Shown: piece after piece, positions 5,746 through 7,140 of the stretch | Numbering within the stretch: position 1 is the first letter of the stretch | How the letters are laid out: each line of letters starts with the position of its first letter | Source: an uncultured Bacteroidales bacterium | Lineage (GTDB): Bacteria; Bacteroidota; Bacteroidia; Bacteroidales; Marinilabiliaceae | Length of the DNA stretch: 7,140 bases | Reading direction: 5' to 3' | Assembly (NCBI GenBank): GCA_934725785.1 | Contig: CAKVCS010000052.1 | Location: 1-7,140, forward strand | The notes under the pieces: generated by a model | Told to the model about the DNA's origin: nothing | The model's input: the letters and a program-made list of their open reading frames with translations, nothing else | Database searches by the model: none | Translations under genes and position numbers: made by a program

Positions 5746-6606
5746 TCACTGCTTGCCAATCTTCTTGAGGTCTTTCTCAAGGAGCGCGTCGGGGTTCTTG
5801 AGGCTGACGGTGTGGTAGTCGAAATAATAGACACTGGCATCGCCTGCACCCATGAGCATCTTGAAGCAACGGCTCTTGATGTTCTTTTTGGGTCCTATCT
5901 TGTGGAGAATGACAACGTTGTCATCTTTAGCCTCGAGAGCCTTGCGCACCTCGTCTTGCGAGACGAGTCGGAACTTGTACGGGTAGGCCTTCTTTATCGC
6001 CGCCTCGGTCTGGCATCCCTTCTCGAGGTCGGACTTGACGAGATAGAGAGTCTTGTTCGCGAGCGACTGGCTGTACTTGTTGTACATGAGGAGCGGAGTC
6101 TCTGATATCAGCTTGGGATTGGCGGTCATGGTCTCCACATGCTTGAGCATGAAGCGGATGATGACGGGCAACTTGTACACCCACTCCTCCTGGTCGTCGA
6201 CGTTGGCGTAGGCGAGCGGGACGGAGATGAGGTCTGGCATATCCTTGACCTTCTTGGTGTTTTTGCCCATTATAAGACTGAAGTAGAGATACTTAGTATG
6301 GGTCTTATCGTCAGGATACGTCACTGTGGTTGTGAGCAGGAACGAGTATTGAGGGTCGGTGCGCCTCTTTTCGAACTCTTTTTTCGTTATGAAGGCAGTC
6401 TCTGTCACCGACCAGTTGTTCTTGACGTCGTTCTTGATTGCGAGATTGAAGTCGGAGAACAGGTTATCGTCAAGCACCACGAGGGTCTTTGTGGCTGGGA
6501 AGTTCTTGTAGTCGGCCTCCGTCGGAGTGCAATTCTGCGCATAAGCGCCAGTAGCCACGAGCACCCAGACGGCGAATGCGACAACAATGCGTATCAGGCT
6601 TTTCAT
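5746..6606 (-). CDS. Secreted Bacteroidales protein of unknown function
   Basis: I do not recognise a named function; from memory it looks like a conserved family of Bacteroidales exported proteins of about 280 residues. The 286-residue product opens with a clear Sec signal peptide (MKSLIRIVVAFAVWVL core, then ATGAYA before Q24) and has no lipobox, so the mature protein should be periplasmic or secreted and soluble; no later membrane segment is seen. Notable stretches are TLVVLDDNLFSDFNLAIKND (41-60), VTETAFITKKEFEKRRTDPQ (67-86, a lysine/arginine-rich part), LYLVKSDLEKGCQTEAAIKK (around 190-210) and a lysine-rich end (LLEKDLKKIGKQ). Two cysteines in the mature part besides C26 could form disulfides, but this cannot be told. 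The start at 6606 is followed immediately by the signal peptide. It is 78 bases downstream of the HsdR_N-like gene on the same strand and is closed by its own terminator, so it is probably unrelated to mannan use. Confidence 0.78.
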   Translation of the reverse strand: MKSLIRIVVAFAVWVLVATGAYAQNCTPTEADYKNFPATKTLVVLDDNLFSDFNLAIKNDVKNNWSVTETAFITKKEFEKRRTDPQYSFLLTTTVTYPDDKTHTKYLYFSLIMGKNTKKVKDMPDLISVPLAYANVDDQEEWVYKLPVIIRFMLKHVETMTANPKLISETPLLMYNKYSQSLANKTLYLVKSDLEKGCQTEAAIKKAYPYKFRLVSQDEVRKALEAKDDNVVILHKIGPKKNIKSRCFKMLMGAGDASVYYFDYHTVSLKNPDALLEKDLKKIGKQ

Positions 6607-6684
6607 TTTTTATGCGAGTTATTTTTGTTACTTGTCGTGTTACGAAAAATTGCGGGCTATGTTGCGGCCAAGGGCGGACGCACG

Positions 6685-7140
6685 TCACCCTCCATTGCCT
6701 GCCGCAAGTCCATTGACTTCCGCCCATGATGGCAAATGTCCGAGAAAGTCCGCCTTGCCGCCCGGCCTTATGGTTACGCAGTAGTGCGCCAGCCCGTTTG
6801 TCAAGACGACGGCCACCGCCCCTATGGATGACAGGTATCGGCAAGCCTGGTTGAGCGTTGATTGCGACAGAGTCACGTCCGGGGCCTTACACTCCACTAT
6901 GACCAGGGGTCTCAGGTTTCGAGAGTACGCCACTATGTCGGCACGCTGGCGAAGCCCGTTGACACTCACCGGGGCCTCGGCCGCCACAAGCCCCTGCGGG
7001 AAGCCGAGGACCGTGACCATAAACGATATGAAATTCTGCCGAACCCACTCCTCGGGCGTAAGGGCCACATATCGCCGACGGCACAGGCAAAGCACCGAGG
7101 CTCGCCCGCCTGCGGCTGCCGCACAGCGCAGACGCAGGCT
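6685..7140 (-). CDS. HsdR_N-domain protein (type I restriction R-subunit N-terminal-like), 5' end beyond window
   Basis: Small single-domain protein related to the N-terminal nuclease-like domain of type I restriction R subunits (PF13588 type). The frame stays open to the right edge, so the true start lies outside; 151 codons are visible. Within the window a GTG at 7095 could initiate, but family members usually carry residues before the RRRYVALTPEEWVRQ block, and the upstream codons (SLRLRC and on) fit such an N-terminus. The PD-(D/E)xK-like core can be seen as RADIV, then LVIVECKAP (D followed by ExK), followed by QACRYLSSIGA and VVLTNGLAHYC. Full R subunits exceed 800 residues and have helicase motors; none is here, and the protein ends soon after the nuclease fold, as do the stand-alone Bacteroidales homologues I recall. 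No HsdM or HsdS gene is visible, so a restriction role is doubtful; a housekeeping DNA role is possible but unproven. Confidence 0.8.
   Translation of the reverse strand, partial: SLRLRCAAAAGGRASVLCLCRRRYVALTPEEWVRQNFISFMVTVLGFPQGLVAAEAPVSVNGLRQRADIVAYSRNLRPLVIVECKAPDVTLSQSTLNQACRYLSSIGAVAVVLTNGLAHYCVTIRPGGKADFLGHLPSWAEVNGLAAGNGG

Noticed and set aside
6470..6844. Minus-strand ORF of 124 codons bridging the gap between the HsdR_N-like and secreted-protein genes
   Set aside because: It overlaps both real genes in another frame and has no recognisable features.
6685..7140. Possible restriction-modification or defence island
   Set aside because: Only a single small HsdR_N-type domain is present, with no methylase, specificity subunit, helicase or other defence gene in the window.

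Overview
The window reads as Bacteroidales DNA (phylum Bacteroidota). Every gene I can support lies on the minus strand. Coding DNA is GC-rich, while the gaps just upstream of starts are AT-rich and lack good Shine-Dalgarno sequences, as is usual in this phylum. The best promoter candidate fits the Bacteroidota -33 TTTG / -7 TAnnTTTG pattern. The gene set is typical of gut Bacteroidales. I cannot place the family or genus (a GC-rich Muribaculaceae, Alistipes or Prevotellaceae relative would all fit).

Layout in the direction of transcription (high to low coordinates): (1) 7140-6685, the 3' part of a small protein with an HsdR_N-type nuclease-like domain, cut by the window edge. (2) 6606-5746, a secreted Bacteroidales protein of unknown function, followed by two hairpins; the second (5673-5708) looks like its terminator. 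(3) A gap of 365 bases (5381-5745) holding that terminator and, nearer the next gene, a candidate promoter with small inverted repeats. (4) 5380-234 and on to the edge, a five-gene beta-mannan operon: GH130 mannosylglucose phosphorylase, SGNH/SASA O-acetylesterase, GH26 beta-mannanase, mannobiose/cellobiose 2-epimerase, and the N-terminus of a CE2-like acetylesterase lipoprotein that runs off the left edge.

The operon encodes most of the mannan pathway described in Bacteroides fragilis. The exported GH26 enzyme cuts beta-1,4-mannan to mannobiose or short oligosaccharides. The cytoplasmic epimerase turns the reducing-end mannose of mannobiose into glucose. GH130 then phosphorolyses mannosyl-glucose to mannose 1-phosphate and glucose. 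Two unrelated exported esterases (SASA type and CE2 type) suggest the substrate is O-acetylated mannan or glucomannan. No disaccharide transporter, SusC/SusD pair or regulator is inside the window; they would have to lie beyond the left edge or elsewhere.

I see no CRISPR array, tRNA, rRNA, insertion sequence or clear mobile element. The less ordinary signals are non-coding: a strong 11+5 bp hairpin with a pyrimidine tract between the GH130 and esterase genes, a set of repeats able to form alternative hairpins between the GH26 and epimerase genes, and palindromes in and near the candidate promoter. I did not find convincing evidence of a wholly new system.
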